64,000 nucleotides of DNA from an uncultured Ignavibacteriota bacterium (GTDB taxonomy: Bacteria > Bacteroidota > Ignavibacteria > UBA10030 > UBA8401), in assembly GCA_903861125.1 (NCBI GenBank), contig CAIOTF010000017.1, forward strand, positions 124,001 to 188,000. The letters are read 5' to 3'. Every line of letters starts with the position of its first letter. The first letter of the stretch is position 1. The notes beneath the pieces were generated by a model, which was not told the DNA's origin, did not search any database, and was given only the letters and a program-made list of their open reading frames with translations. Position numbers and translations under genes: made by a program. This document shows positions 35,151 to 44,005 of this stretch, piece by piece.

Positions 35151-36575
35151 TTGAACATTCAGGAATCATACATCTCTTACCGCAACAGAGTGCTATCGGG
35201 CGAGGAAACCGTTGAAGGACGCGTTGAGTCGCATCTATCCGTTATTTCCGCACGAAAAAACCTTAACGCTTTTCTTTCGGTATTTAACGACGAAGCGCTG
35301 ATGTCTGCCCGGGACGTTGACCGAAAGATAAAGAACGGCTCAGCGGGTCCGTTAGCCGGCATGGTAATAGCGGTGAAAGATGTGCTGTGCATGACAGGCA
35401 AGATCACCACGTGCGGTTCGAAGATGCTTCAGAATTTCGAATCGATATACGATGCAACAGTGATCAGGAAATTGAAGGAAGCAGATGCAGTGTTTATCGG
35501 CAAGACGAACATGGATGAATTTGCGATGGGTTCGTCCGGTGAAAATTCGGCATACGGTGCAACAAAACATCCGATCGACGAGACGAGAGTGCCGGGCGGT
35601 TCAAGCAGCGGATCGTGTGTGGCCGTAGCTGCAGGAATGTCGACTGCTTCGCTCGGGACAGATACCGGAGGTTCCATCAGACAGCCGGCAGGACTGTGCG
35701 GAATTGTGGGATTGAAACCGACGTACGGAAGAGTATCGCGCTATGGGCTAGTAGCATTCGCTTCGTCGTTCGATCAGATCGGTCCGTTTACGAATTCTGT
35801 CCGTGATGCCGCAGCAATACTACAAGTGATCGCAGGTAAGGATGAGAATGACTCAACGTCGGCGGATATTCCGGTTCCGGACTATGCGTCCAAGATGAAT
35901 CGTTCTGTGAACGGACTGAAGATCGGCTTGCCGAAAGAATATTTTTCAGATGCACTCAATCCGGAAATCCGCTCGGTACTGCAAGCGAAGATTGATGCAT
36001 TAAAGAAAGCAGGGGCGAAGATTGTAGAAGTATCACTGCCGAATTCGGAATACACGGTCTCAACATATTATATTCTCGCAACGGCAGAAGCATCATCGAA
36101 TCTTGCCCGCTATGACGGCGCACGATACGGCTACCGATCGCCGCATTCGACGGATCTGCAAAGTATGTATGTCCGATCGCGGAGTGAAGGTTTCGGTGAT
36201 GAAGTGAAACGAAGGATCATGCTTGGCACGTATGTGCTTTCGTCCGGTTATTACGATGCATACTATCGCAAGGCGCAGCAGGTGCGCCGATTGATCCAGA
36301 ATGATTTTGTTAATGCGTTCAAAGAAGTGGATTGTCTGTTAACGCCGATCTCGCCAACATCAGCATTTAAACTTGGGGAGAAGATGGATGATCCGCTTCA
36401 GATGTATCTGAATGATATTTATACTGTGTCGGCAAATCTTGCCGGTATACCCGGAATAAGCATTCCCGCCGGTACCGATAAGAACGGATTGCCGGTCGGT
36501 GTTCAGCTTCTCGGGAAGCAATTCGACGAAGCGACGATTTTGAAAGTAGGAGATTTTCTCGAAACCGTTAATTAA
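35151..36575 (+). CDS. gatA: Aspartyl/glutamyl-tRNA amidotransferase subunit A
   Basis: A 474-residue cytosolic amidase subunit of GatCAB, which converts misacylated Glu-tRNA(Gln) or Asp-tRNA(Asn) to the amide form. The Ser-cisSer-Lys triad is complete: Lys76 in VIAVKDVL, the cis-Ser in VPGGSSSGSCVAVAAG (about 151-152) and Ser175 in TDTGGSIRQPA. The C-terminal NLAGIPGISIPAG is also typical. Length is normal (about 475-490). The TTG start gives the expected N-terminus; no clear Shine-Dalgarno sequence is present. gatB and gatC are not adjacent. Confidence 0.96.
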   Translation: MNIQESYISYRNRVLSGEETVEGRVESHLSVISARKNLNAFLSVFNDEALMSARDVDRKIKNGSAGPLAGMVIAVKDVLCMTGKITTCGSKMLQNFESIYDATVIRKLKEADAVFIGKTNMDEFAMGSSGENSAYGATKHPIDETRVPGGSSSGSCVAVAAGMSTASLGTDTGGSIRQPAGLCGIVGLKPTYGRVSRYGLVAFASSFDQIGPFTNSVRDAAAILQVIAGKDENDSTSADIPVPDYASKMNRSVNGLKIGLPKEYFSDALNPEIRSVLQAKIDALKKAGAKIVEVSLPNSEYTVSTYYILATAEASSNLARYDGARYGYRSPHSTDLQSMYVRSRSEGFGDEVKRRIMLGTYVLSSGYYDAYYRKAQQVRRLIQNDFVNAFKEVDCLLTPISPTSAFKLGEKMDDPLQMYLNDIYTVSANLAGIPGISIPAGTDKNGLPVGVQLLGKQFDEATILKVGDFLETVN

Positions 36576-36605
36576 TAATTTTCCACACTATTAAAAATAA
36601 AATCT

Positions 36606-37598
36606 ATGAGTATTCTTGTAAATAAAAAGACCAGACTTGTTGTGCAGGGTATTACCGGCGGTGAAGGAACTTTCCACACATCGCAAATGCTTGCGTACGG
36701 AACAAATGTTGTCGCAGGTGTAACACCGGGTAAAGGCGGTTCACGGTACAAAGGAAATGAAAAGGATAAGTTTAATCGCGAAGTGCCTGTGTTCAACACT
36801 GTTGCCGATGCCGTGAAAGAAGAAGGAGCAAACACATCAATTATTTACGTCCCCGCAGGATTTGCCGGCGATGCAATTATGGAAGCGGCTGACAGCGGTG
36901 TGCAGCTTATTGTCTGTATCACGGAAGGAATCCCGATTAAAGATATGGTGCAGGCATTTGAATATGTAACAAAAAAAGGAGTTCGCCTTATCGGTCCGAA
37001 CTGTCCCGGTATCATCACGCCGGGAGAAGCGAAAGTTGGTATCATGCCGGCATTCATTCATAAACCGGGCCGGGTTGGAGTCGTATCGCGCAGCGGAACA
37101 CTAACTTACGAATCCGTTTGGCAATTAACAGAACGCGGTATCGGACAGTCAACATGCATCGGCATAGGCGGCGATCCGATCATCGGAACACAATTTATCG
37201 ATGCGGTGCGGTTGTTCAACGAGGACGACAAGACCGATGGAATCATTATGATCGGTGAGATAGGCGGCAGCGCGGAAGAAGAAGCCGCCGCGTATATCAA
37301 AAAATATGTCTCAAAGCCGGTCGTTGGTTTCATTGCCGGAAGAACAGCTCCTGCCGGAAGAAGAATGGGTCATGCAGGAGCGATCATCTCCGGAGGGAAA
37401 GGAACGGCAGCGGAAAAAATGAAAGCGATGAAGAGTGCGGGAATTTTTGTTGTTGATTCTCCGGCATCCATGGGAGAAACAATGAAACAGGCGCTGGCGA
37501 AAAAATACAAGGCCACCTATACGATTCATGCAAAGAAAAAGACGGTAAAGAAAAAAAGTGCCGTAAAGAAAAAATCAATAGCAAAGAAGAAAAAATAA
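36606..37598 (+). CDS. sucD: Succinate-CoA ligase alpha subunit with Lys-rich C-terminal tail
   Basis: A 330-residue TCA-cycle subunit that carries the phospho-His and binds CoA, converting succinyl-CoA to succinate with ATP or GTP formation. The CoA-binding Rossmann start ([17 protein letters not shown]), the [12 protein letters not shown] motif and the phosphorylated His at about 255 in [15 protein letters not shown] are intact. The enzyme is complete by about residue 300. After it comes an unusual tail: 13 of the last 22 residues are Lys, in KKK blocks separated by Ala/Val/Ser/Thr. The beta subunit sucC is not adjacent. A 109-base gap with a T-run separates it from ndk. Confidence 0.95.
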   Translation: MSILVNKKTRLVVQGITGGEGTFHTSQMLAYGTNVVAGVTPGKGGSRYKGNEKDKFNREVPVFNTVADAVKEEGANTSIIYVPAGFAGDAIMEAADSGVQLIVCITEGIPIKDMVQAFEYVTKKGVRLIGPNCPGIITPGEAKVGIMPAFIHKPGRVGVVSRSGTLTYESVWQLTERGIGQSTCIGIGGDPIIGTQFIDAVRLFNEDDKTDGIIMIGEIGGSAEEEAAAYIKKYVSKPVVGFIAGRTAPAGRRMGHAGAIISGGKGTAAEKMKAMKSAGIFVVDSPASMGETMKQALAKKYKATYTIHAKKKTVKKKSAVKKKSIAKKKK

Positions 37599-37707
37599 AC
37601 GCTGAGCGGTCAATATTCGGGGATCAGTTTTTTTATAGTCGCCCGAATGCTGGACAATTATCAGCGTGCAGAACTATCCATCACTATAAAACAAATAAGG
37701 AAAAACA

Positions 37708-38127
37708 ATGGCTGTCGAAAGAACACTTTGTATCATGAAACCGGACTGCGTTCGCAAAGGATTGCAGGGAACGGTACTATCACACATTCAAAAAGCCGGA
37801 TTCAAGGTTCTGGGTTTCAAGCAGATCCGTTTGACAAAAGAACAAGCCGGTGCGTTCTATGCAGTGCATAAGGAACGTCCGTTTTATCCTTCGCTTGTCG
37901 AATTCATGACCTCCGGACCGGTTGTTCCGGTCGCATTGGAAAAAGAAAATGCCATCGCCGACTATCGTACTCTTATCGGCGCTACCGATCCGAAAGATGC
38001 AGCGGCTGGAACAATCCGCAAACTGTATGCGGACAATAAAGGGGAAAATATCGTTCACGGTTCAGATTCCGTTGAAAATGGAAAGATCGAAGTAGGATTT
38101 TTCTTCGCTGAAAGCGAATTGGTCTGA
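37708..38127 (+). CDS. ndk: Nucleoside diphosphate kinase
   Basis: A 139-residue cytosolic kinase that balances NTP and dNTP pools by a ping-pong transfer through phospho-His. [18 protein letters not shown] is the N-terminal signature, and the active His117 lies in [21 protein letters not shown] and the [14 protein letters not shown] segment are also typical. The ATG follows an AAGGAAA ribosome site. A strong terminator ends the unit at 38161-38192. Confidence 0.97.
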   Translation: MAVERTLCIMKPDCVRKGLQGTVLSHIQKAGFKVLGFKQIRLTKEQAGAFYAVHKERPFYPSLVEFMTSGPVVPVALEKENAIADYRTLIGATDPKDAAAGTIRKLYADNKGENIVHGSDSVENGKIEVGFFFAESELV

Positions 38128-38160
38128 CGGAAACAATGCATCAATAATAATAAAAAATAC

Positions 38161-38192
38161 AACGGTCGGTGAATAACCGGCCGTTTTTTTTA
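38161..38192 (+). terminator. Rho-independent terminator after ndk
   Basis: AACGGTCGGT pairs with ACCGGCCGTT (10 bp with one G-U) around GAATA and runs straight into a stretch of T. Confidence 0.9.
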
Positions 38193-38206
38193 ATTGTGAG
38201 ATCAAC

Positions 38207-38737
38207 ATGCTGAAACGCTGGAAACAACTCTCGTCGAAAGTAGTCTTTAAGAATTCATGGTGGACGTATAAGCAGGACTCATTCCAAATTCCTAACGGGG
38301 TGGCCGGTGAGTATCATTACGTTCACACTAACGGCGCAAGCATGATCGTTCCGGTCACTGCCGATGGAAAGATCATCCTTGTCAATCAATATCGCTTTCT
38401 CTGCGATAAGGAAAGCATTGAACTACCGTGCGGCGGCGTGAAAGTAGGAAAGTCATACGAGGAAATGGCACACATCGAATTGGAAGAAGAGACAGGTTTC
38501 CGTTCGGATGATTTGAAATATGCGGCGGAGTTTAATCCGTTCAACGGCGTGACGAATGAAATATGCAAAGTGTTTTTAGCGAAAAATCTTATTCAGTCAA
38601 AAGCGGTACCCGATTCTACGGAAGAATTCGAAATCCTATTCAAAACAGCCGACGAGGTGGATGAATTGATACGCAGTAATATTGTATGGGATGGGATGAC
38701 AATTGCTGCTTGGATGTTGGTACGGTCAAAATTATAA
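38207..38737 (+). CDS. Nudix-family protein with altered Nudix box
   Basis: A 176-residue cytosolic protein of the Nudix fold, resembling ADP-ribose pyrophosphatases (YHYVHTNGASMIVPVT, ILVNQYRF, then LPCGGVKVG). The Nudix box at about 77-98 is altered: the first Glu of the usual GE is Lys (VGKSYE), and the Arg before the ExxEExG core is Ile (HIELEEETGF). The metal-binding Glu cluster remains, so weak or different activity is possible. It begins 14 bases after the ndk terminator and precedes a NamZ-like gene by 10 bases, so these two may share a transcript. Confidence 0.85.
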   Translation: MLKRWKQLSSKVVFKNSWWTYKQDSFQIPNGVAGEYHYVHTNGASMIVPVTADGKIILVNQYRFLCDKESIELPCGGVKVGKSYEEMAHIELEEETGFRSDDLKYAAEFNPFNGVTNEICKVFLAKNLIQSKAVPDSTEEFEILFKTADEVDELIRSNIVWDGMTIAAWMLVRSKL

Positions 38738-38747
38738 AGGCATCAAT

Positions 38748-39983
38748 ATGAAAAAAATATTTTTCTTTTTGCTCTGCGCTTCGCTCATTGTTGCAAAACC
38801 TGCGAAAAAATTAAAAACGGGAGCGGATGTTCTGTTTGAAAGCAGGACCGAATTGATCAAAGGAAAAAAAATAGGACTGATCACGAATCATACGGCGAAA
38901 CTATCCAACGGGAAACATCTTGCCGATGCACTGCATGAATTTGCCGGCGCAACCCTGGTTGTTTTATTTGGTCCGGAACACGGCGTGCGGGGCGATGCAC
39001 CCGACGGCCGTACAGTCCGGGATACGACCGATGAAAAGACAGGAGTTCCGGTCTATTCGCTGTATGGTAAGGTGAATAAACCGACTCCTGAAATGCTGAA
39101 GAATGTTGATGTACTGATCTTCGATATTCAGGATGTCGGTGCGCGATTCTATACTTTCATCAGTACGATGTTTTTGGGAATGGAAGCAGCAGCTGAAAAT
39201 AATATTCCGTTCATTGTGCTTGACCGTCCGAATCCTATCACCGGCGTGAGAGTAGAAGGACCGGTTCGTATCGATTCGCTGAAATCATTCGTCGGATGGG
39301 TTCCCATCCCAATCGCTCACGGAATGACGGTGGGAGAACTTGCCGTTATGGCGAATCTGCAGGGATGGCTGAAGAACCGCAAACCGGCAAAATTGACTGT
39401 GGTGGAAATGGAAAACTGGAAACGTTCACAATGGTTCGATGAAACATTGCTTACATGGATCAAACCGTCGCCGAATATGATAACGACCCGCACAGCCGCG
39501 GTGTATCCCGGATCGTGTATGATCGAAGGGACAAATGTGTCGGAAGGACGCGGCACTGATAAACCGTTCGAATATATTGGTGCACCATGGATCAACGGGA
39601 AGGAACTTGCAAAACTGCTGAACGAACAGCATTTACCGGGAGTGAAATTTGAACCGGTTGAATTCACACCGGTGGAAATACCGAACGTAGCCTCACATCC
39701 AAAATATTCGGATCACGTGTGCGGCGGGGTGTATGTAAATGTGACCAATCGGATAAAATTTGAATCGGTCAAAACAGGAATTGCAGTTATTTGGGGAATC
39801 CATTCCCTCTTTAATGATTCTCTGACATTTCGTGAACGGGGATTTGACCGTTTAGCGGGAACGCCGGTGATCCGCGAGATGATCCTTCAAGGTAAGACGG
39901 TGAACGAGATAGAAGAGACGTGGAAAGAAGAATTGCAGGCGTTCATGAAATTGCGTAAAGAGTCATTATTGTATCTAAAATAA
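38748..39983 (+). CDS. DUF1343-family exo-beta-N-acetylmuramidase (NamZ-like)
   Basis: A 411-residue predicted exported enzyme. A signal peptide covers about residues 1-17 (MKKIFFFLLCASLIVAK). The body is a DUF1343 domain: GKKIGLITNHTAK, LFGPEHGVRGDAPDGRTV, DVLIFDIQDVGARFYTFISTM and VLDRPNPITG are all family blocks. The characterised member NamZ of Bacillus removes MurNAc from the non-reducing end of peptidoglycan fragments, so cell-wall recycling is the likely role. The ATG at 38748 follows AAAGG and starts the signal peptide; longer in-frame starts lie within the Nudix gene. Confidence 0.9.
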   Translation: MKKIFFFLLCASLIVAKPAKKLKTGADVLFESRTELIKGKKIGLITNHTAKLSNGKHLADALHEFAGATLVVLFGPEHGVRGDAPDGRTVRDTTDEKTGVPVYSLYGKVNKPTPEMLKNVDVLIFDIQDVGARFYTFISTMFLGMEAAAENNIPFIVLDRPNPITGVRVEGPVRIDSLKSFVGWVPIPIAHGMTVGELAVMANLQGWLKNRKPAKLTVVEMENWKRSQWFDETLLTWIKPSPNMITTRTAAVYPGSCMIEGTNVSEGRGTDKPFEYIGAPWINGKELAKLLNEQHLPGVKFEPVEFTPVEIPNVASHPKYSDHVCGGVYVNVTNRIKFESVKTGIAVIWGIHSLFNDSLTFRERGFDRLAGTPVIREMILQGKTVNEIEETWKEELQAFMKLRKESLLYLK

Positions 39984-40007
39984 TTGCGTACATCATACAG
40001 GAAGCAA

Positions 40008-40400
40008 ATGAAAACCATAGCGTTAATAGCACATGACGGCAAGAAAGCCGACATTCTTCAATTTGCCAACGATAATAAAAAGGTGCTCGCGAAATGCAAA
40101 TTGATCGCCACGCGAACCACGGGAAAGCTGATGAAAGAAAAAGTCGGGCTGAAAGTGAAATGTTATATGTCCGGTCCGATGGGAGGCGATGCTGAAATTG
40201 CGGCGCTGGTTGCCAACAAAAAAGTCCATGCGGTGATTTTCATTACTGATCCGCTTGATGCGCATCCGCATGATCCGGATATCCATGGATTATTGCGTGT
40301 ATGTAATGTCCACAATATTCCGCTCGCAACAAATATTGCGACAGCGCAGATGATCATTTCGCGGAAAGGACTATTCTCCGACGAAGGAATGATGGAATAA
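40008..40400 (+). CDS. mgsA: Methylglyoxal synthase
   Basis: A 130-residue cytosolic enzyme converting dihydroxyacetone phosphate to methylglyoxal and phosphate, a bypass that relieves sugar-phosphate stress. Family blocks are intact: IALIAHDGKKADILQFA, LIATRTTGKLM, MSGPMGGDAEIAALV, the FITDPLDAHPHDPDI segment and IPLATNIATAQMII. The ATG at 40008 is used after CAGGAAG; an ATG-less upstream extension reaches back to the previous stop. The gene is convergent with the transsulfuration genes, only 16 bases apart, with no clear hairpin between. Confidence 0.96.
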   Translation: MKTIALIAHDGKKADILQFANDNKKVLAKCKLIATRTTGKLMKEKVGLKVKCYMSGPMGGDAEIAALVANKKVHAVIFITDPLDAHPHDPDIHGLLRVCNVHNIPLATNIATAQMIISRKGLFSDEGMME

Positions 40401-40416
40401 CGTTCGCAAGGGTTGC

Positions 40417-41559
40417 TTATGAAATCTTTGCTAATGCCTGTTTCAAATCATCAATAATATCTTCCACATCTTCGATTCCTACGGAAATTCGTACCAACCC
40501 GTCCGTCACGCCGTTCTTTATCCTATCCGCTTTTGGTACCGACGCATGTGTCATTGTTGCAGGATGGGAGATAAGCGTTTCTACTCCGCCAAGCGATTCG
40601 GCCAGCGCACAGATCCTTACTGCTTTCAGGAATTTTTTTGCATTTGCCAGACTTCCCAGTTCGAACGAGATCATCCCTCCGAAACCACTCATCTGTTTCC
40701 TGGCAAGTTCGTGCTGAGGATGGTGTTTCAGTCCCGGGTAATTCACTTTCCGTATTTTATTTTGTGCATCAAGCCATTCTGCAATCTGCATTGCACTTTC
40801 ACAATGCTGACGCATACGTACTGCCAGCGTTTTTGTACCGCGCAGACAGAGCCATGCATCGAACGGACTCATGATCCCGCCGGTTGCTTTCTGCAGGAAA
40901 CGAAGCCGCTCGATCACTTTTTTATTGCTTGTGCCGACAAATCCGCCGAGCATGTCGCTGTGTCCGTTTAAGTATTTCGTGACACTGTGAATCACAACGT
41001 CGATACCAATATCCAGCGGCCGCTGAAGATATGGCGTGGCAAAAGTATTATCGACAACGGAAAGAATCTTCCGTTCTTTTGCGAATTTCGCGATCGCTTT
41101 CAGGTCGGTGATCTTCATCGTCGGATTCGTCGGTGTCTCCACAAAAATCATTTTCGTGTTAGGCCGGAATGCTTTTACAATATTATCGATGACCGTGGTA
41201 TCCACAAAGTCAAACTGAAGGCCGTAATTTTCCAGAACAAGTTTCCCGATGCGGTATGTTCCACCATATACGTCGTTCGTTACAATTACGTGGTCGCCGG
41301 GATTCAAGAGACGGAAAATGGCATCTTCGGCAGCCATTCCCGATGCAAAGGCCATTCCTTCATCGGCATTTTCCAGCGCGGCGATGTTCTTCTCGAGTGC
41401 TGTTCTGGTTGGATTCGAAACGCGGGAATATTCGTATCCTTTGTTCTTGCCGAGTCCTTCCTGTACATACGTCGATGTCAAAAAAACAGGCGTCATCACT
41501 GCGCCTGTTGATGGATCAGGAGATTGTCCTGCATGAATTGCTTTTGTGGAAAACTTCAT
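40417..41559 (-). CDS. Cystathionine gamma-lyase / gamma-synthase (PLP-dependent)
   Basis: A 380-residue cytosolic Cys/Met-metabolism PLP enzyme. The PLP Lys is residue 195 in HSVTKYLNGHSD; YEYSRVSNPTR (42-52) and FASGMAA are also conserved. The family includes gamma-synthase (forward) and gamma-lyase (reverse) enzymes that sequence alone separates poorly. The neighbouring cystathionine beta-synthase favours gamma-lyase, which would complete homocysteine to cysteine conversion. It is preceded by a small PCP_red-like gene 8 bases upstream, so all three form one minus-strand operon. Confidence 0.93.
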   Translation of the reverse strand: MKFSTKAIHAGQSPDPSTGAVMTPVFLTSTYVQEGLGKNKGYEYSRVSNPTRTALEKNIAALENADEGMAFASGMAAEDAIFRLLNPGDHVIVTNDVYGGTYRIGKLVLENYGLQFDFVDTTVIDNIVKAFRPNTKMIFVETPTNPTMKITDLKAIAKFAKERKILSVVDNTFATPYLQRPLDIGIDVVIHSVTKYLNGHSDMLGGFVGTSNKKVIERLRFLQKATGGIMSPFDAWLCLRGTKTLAVRMRQHCESAMQIAEWLDAQNKIRKVNYPGLKHHPQHELARKQMSGFGGMISFELGSLANAKKFLKAVRICALAESLGGVETLISHPATMTHASVPKADRIKNGVTDGLVRISVGIEDVEDIIDDLKQALAKIS

Positions 41560-41567
41560 TGTGTCTT

Positions 41568-41831
41568 TCAGGTTGAAGGATAGTTGAGAAAATCTTTTTC
41601 AGTGAGTTGATGTTCTTCCAGAATCAAGAGACCTTCGCCGGTCAATTTATGCGAACGTGCCCGCAGGAATCCAAGCACCGCCTCTTTTGACGTTACATGA
41701 GGGGTTTTGCGCACGGCAGCATATTTTTCTGCGTGCGATTGTGCATTGCTTTTTATCACCGTACGAAACGGATCGCGTACGACGGAGACGAGTTTTTCTA
41801 AAGTGTCGGATGCATTTTTATCCCACTGCAT
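41568..41831 (-). CDS. Small PCP_red-like protein
   Basis: An 87-residue protein. The first 55 residues resemble the PCP_red domain (PF08369) found at the end of protochlorophyllide reductase subunit B and in small stand-alone proteins: a W...A...L start (QWDKNASDTLEKL), a PF...V segment, a helix with HAEKYA and then VTSKEAVLGFL. The C-terminal 30 residues have no recognisable match. Function is unknown. It lies 13 bases after cystathionine beta-synthase and 8 bases before the gamma-lyase/synthase gene, so it is co-transcribed with sulfur amino-acid genes. The assignment rests on pattern reading. Confidence 0.5.
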   Translation of the reverse strand: MQWDKNASDTLEKLVSVVRDPFRTVIKSNAQSHAEKYAAVRKTPHVTSKEAVLGFLRARSHKLTGEGLLILEEHQLTEKDFLNYPST

Positions 41832-41844
41832 ATAGTGTGTCCGG

Positions 41845-43233
41845 TTAGTGAGACATATATTCTAATACATCAAATCGCGTGATGATGCCGATCGGTTTCT
41901 CATGATCCATAATAATTACGGCGGGTGCTTTCTGCATGAAATACTTCAGGGCCATGCTGACCTCTTCGTTCATATGAATTTCCGGAAGAGGATGTTCCAT
42001 CGCAGTGGATACACTTTTTTCGAAGTTTGCGGCATCATCAACGACGCTGGAGAGTAAATTCGATTCTGTAACAAGACCGATCGATTTTCCGCGTTCAATT
42101 ACCGGCAGTTGTGAGATGCCGTGTTTCTTGATCAATTCAATTGCCTGGCGAATGGTTGACGATTTATCAACACTGATCAGACTTTCCAGTAAGGAATCCT
42201 TGCTGTCGAGAATATATTTGAGCGTTATACGTTCCGGTTTCAGGAATCCGTTTTCACGCATCCATACGTCGTTGTACATCTTGCTCACATAACGGCTGCC
42301 GCTGTCGGGAAGGAGAATGACGACGATGGAGTCTTCCGGAATATTTTTGCAAAACTCAAGTCCCGCGTGGATTGCCGTACCGCTCGATCCGCCGCCGAAG
42401 ATTCCTTCTTCACGCGTCAGTCTGCGTGCGGCAATGAATGATTCACGATCATCCGCAATGATCACTTCATCAATATAATTGAAGTCCAGCGTTTTCGGAA
42501 TGTAATCCTGGCCGATCCCTTCTACCTTGTATGTTTTGAATACCGGGTCATATTTCTTTTTGTAAAAATATTCCTGCAGGATAGAACCTTTGATATCAAC
42601 GCCGATGACTTTGATGTTCGGATTTTTTTCTTTCAAATATTTAGCCGCCCCGGTAATCGTGCCGCCGGTGCCGAGACCGCAAATAAAATAATCAATCTGT
42701 CCGCCGGTCTGTTTCCAGATCTCCGGCCCGGTGGTTTTATAATGAGCTTCCGGATTTTTCGGATTCTCGTACTGGTCGGCAAGAATGGAATTCGGTGTTT
42801 CACGAACACGCTGTTTTGCCACTTCCGTGTAGCTTTCGGGAGACTCATGCGGAACAGCAGTCGGGGTGACAATCACTTCAGCACCAAAAGCACGCAGATT
42901 ACTTATCTTCTCTGCACTCATTTTATCCGGCATGGTAAAGACGGTCTTGTATCCTTTCACAGCCGCGGCGATCGCCAAACCCATACCCGTATTTCCCGAG
43001 GTCGACTCAACAATAGTCCCACCCGGTTTTATTCTCCCGGTTCGCTCTGCATCCTCAATAATTTCTACGCCGATTCTGTCTTTAACGGATCCGCCGGGAT
43101 TGAACGCTTCAACCTTTACAAAAATGTGCGGTTTCAGTCCTTTAGTGATCTTGTTCAGGCGGATCAGGGGTGTATTGCCGATCGTTTCGAGAATGTTGTT
43201 ATAGTAGGTGACTTTGGTGAGGTCTTTTGACAT
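41845..43233 (-). CDS. cbs: Cystathionine beta-synthase with C-terminal CBS-domain pair
   Basis: A 462-residue cytosolic PLP enzyme condensing serine and homocysteine to cystathionine. The catalytic core (about 10-320) has TIGNTPLIRLN, the PLP Lys51 in FNPGGSVKDRIG, STSGNTGMGLAI and CGLGTGGTITGAAKYLK. A Bateman module of two CBS domains follows at about 340-460 (ISQLPVIERGKSIGLVTES, MDHEKPIGIITRFD), which in homologues binds adenosyl ligands. It lacks the N-terminal heme domain of the animal enzyme. The ATG at 43233 is preferred to a start 16 codons upstream. It is the first gene of a three-gene reverse-transsulfuration operon. Confidence 0.95.
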   Translation of the reverse strand: MSKDLTKVTYYNNILETIGNTPLIRLNKITKGLKPHIFVKVEAFNPGGSVKDRIGVEIIEDAERTGRIKPGGTIVESTSGNTGMGLAIAAAVKGYKTVFTMPDKMSAEKISNLRAFGAEVIVTPTAVPHESPESYTEVAKQRVRETPNSILADQYENPKNPEAHYKTTGPEIWKQTGGQIDYFICGLGTGGTITGAAKYLKEKNPNIKVIGVDIKGSILQEYFYKKKYDPVFKTYKVEGIGQDYIPKTLDFNYIDEVIIADDRESFIAARRLTREEGIFGGGSSGTAIHAGLEFCKNIPEDSIVVILLPDSGSRYVSKMYNDVWMRENGFLKPERITLKYILDSKDSLLESLISVDKSSTIRQAIELIKKHGISQLPVIERGKSIGLVTESNLLSSVVDDAANFEKSVSTAMEHPLPEIHMNEEVSMALKYFMQKAPAVIIMDHEKPIGIITRFDVLEYMSH

Positions 43234-43335
43234 GCTGTCCTTTATTTTATGCAATATAGTTTTTTTGATAAGGAGAATCAAGAAACGATTCCGCTAAATT
43301 CCTCTAAATTCAATATGTTACGGCAATTTCGTTCG

Positions 43336-43364
43336 TTGACTTACCATACCATTTTTTGTAAATT
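43336..43364 (+). promoter_or_regulatory. Candidate promoter of plsY
   Basis: TTGACT (43336-43341) and TAAATT (43359-43364) are separated by exactly 17 bases and end 23 bases before the GTG start at 43388. It lies in the gap between divergent cbs and plsY. Confidence 0.5.
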
Positions 43365-43387
43365 TAGAAATAGAAAGTGAGAGCACC

Positions 43388-44005
43388 GTGCAAAATTATC
43401 TTTTTTCTTTGATCATAAGCTATCTCATCGGTTCGATTCCTACAGCATACCTTGTTGTGAAGGGAACATCGAATGTCGATATCCGAAAGGCCGGCAGCGG
43501 TAATGTTGGGGGAAGGAATGCCCTTGAAGTGACAGGGAAAAAATGGATCGGGGCCGTAGTAACGGTTTTCGATCTTTTTAAAGGAGCGCTGAGCGTTATT
43601 GCTGCAAGTATGTTCTTTAAGGATCAATCAGCGGCAGTTTCAGCGGCGATGTTTGGATCTGTTCTTGGTCATTGTTATCCGGTATGGCTGAAATTCCACG
43701 GCGGAAGAGGACTTGCAACAGGCGCAGGATCGCTACTGGTAACAAGTTGGATTTGGGTGGCTGTATGGCTTGCCGTCTATTTTGGTTCCGAAAAAATCAC
43801 AAAAAATGTCCATGCATCCAGCGTGATCGCGCTTGCCGGACTTCCGCTGTTCATTTGGTGTGTTCCTGACCAATGGCTGGTGAAAATTATTCCCGGTTAT
43901 TTTACTCCGTCCGATTTTTTTACTGCCGCAAGCATGATCGCAGCAGTCTGTCTCTCGCGTCATATTGAACCCTTAAAAGAATACTTCAATGAATCGAATC
44001 CGTAA
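43388..44005 (+). CDS. plsY: Glycerol-3-phosphate acyltransferase PlsY, variant motifs
   Basis: A 205-residue inner-membrane enzyme that transfers acyl from acyl-phosphate to glycerol-3-phosphate, the first step of phospholipid synthesis. The PlsY fold is clear: LIGSIPTAYLV, RKAGSGNVGGRNALEVTG and VLGHCYPVWLKFHGGRGLATG, with about five membrane segments. Two motif blocks vary from the standard: GNVGGRN replaces the usual GN(I/P)GATN, and KFHGGRG replaces FKGGKG. Start is GTG at 43388 behind a good promoter candidate. The 3' end overlaps the HtrA gene by 17 bases. Confidence 0.9.
   Translation: MQNYLFSLIISYLIGSIPTAYLVVKGTSNVDIRKAGSGNVGGRNALEVTGKKWIGAVVTVFDLFKGALSVIAASMFFKDQSAAVSAAMFGSVLGHCYPVWLKFHGGRGLATGAGSLLVTSWIWVAVWLAVYFGSEKITKNVHASSVIALAGLPLFIWCVPDQWLVKIIPGYFTPSDFFTAASMIAAVCLSRHIEPLKEYFNESNP

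Noticed and set aside
37599-37707. Possible terminator after sucD
   Set aside because: A T-run is present, but the preceding stem has only about four pairs before a mismatch; too weak to call.
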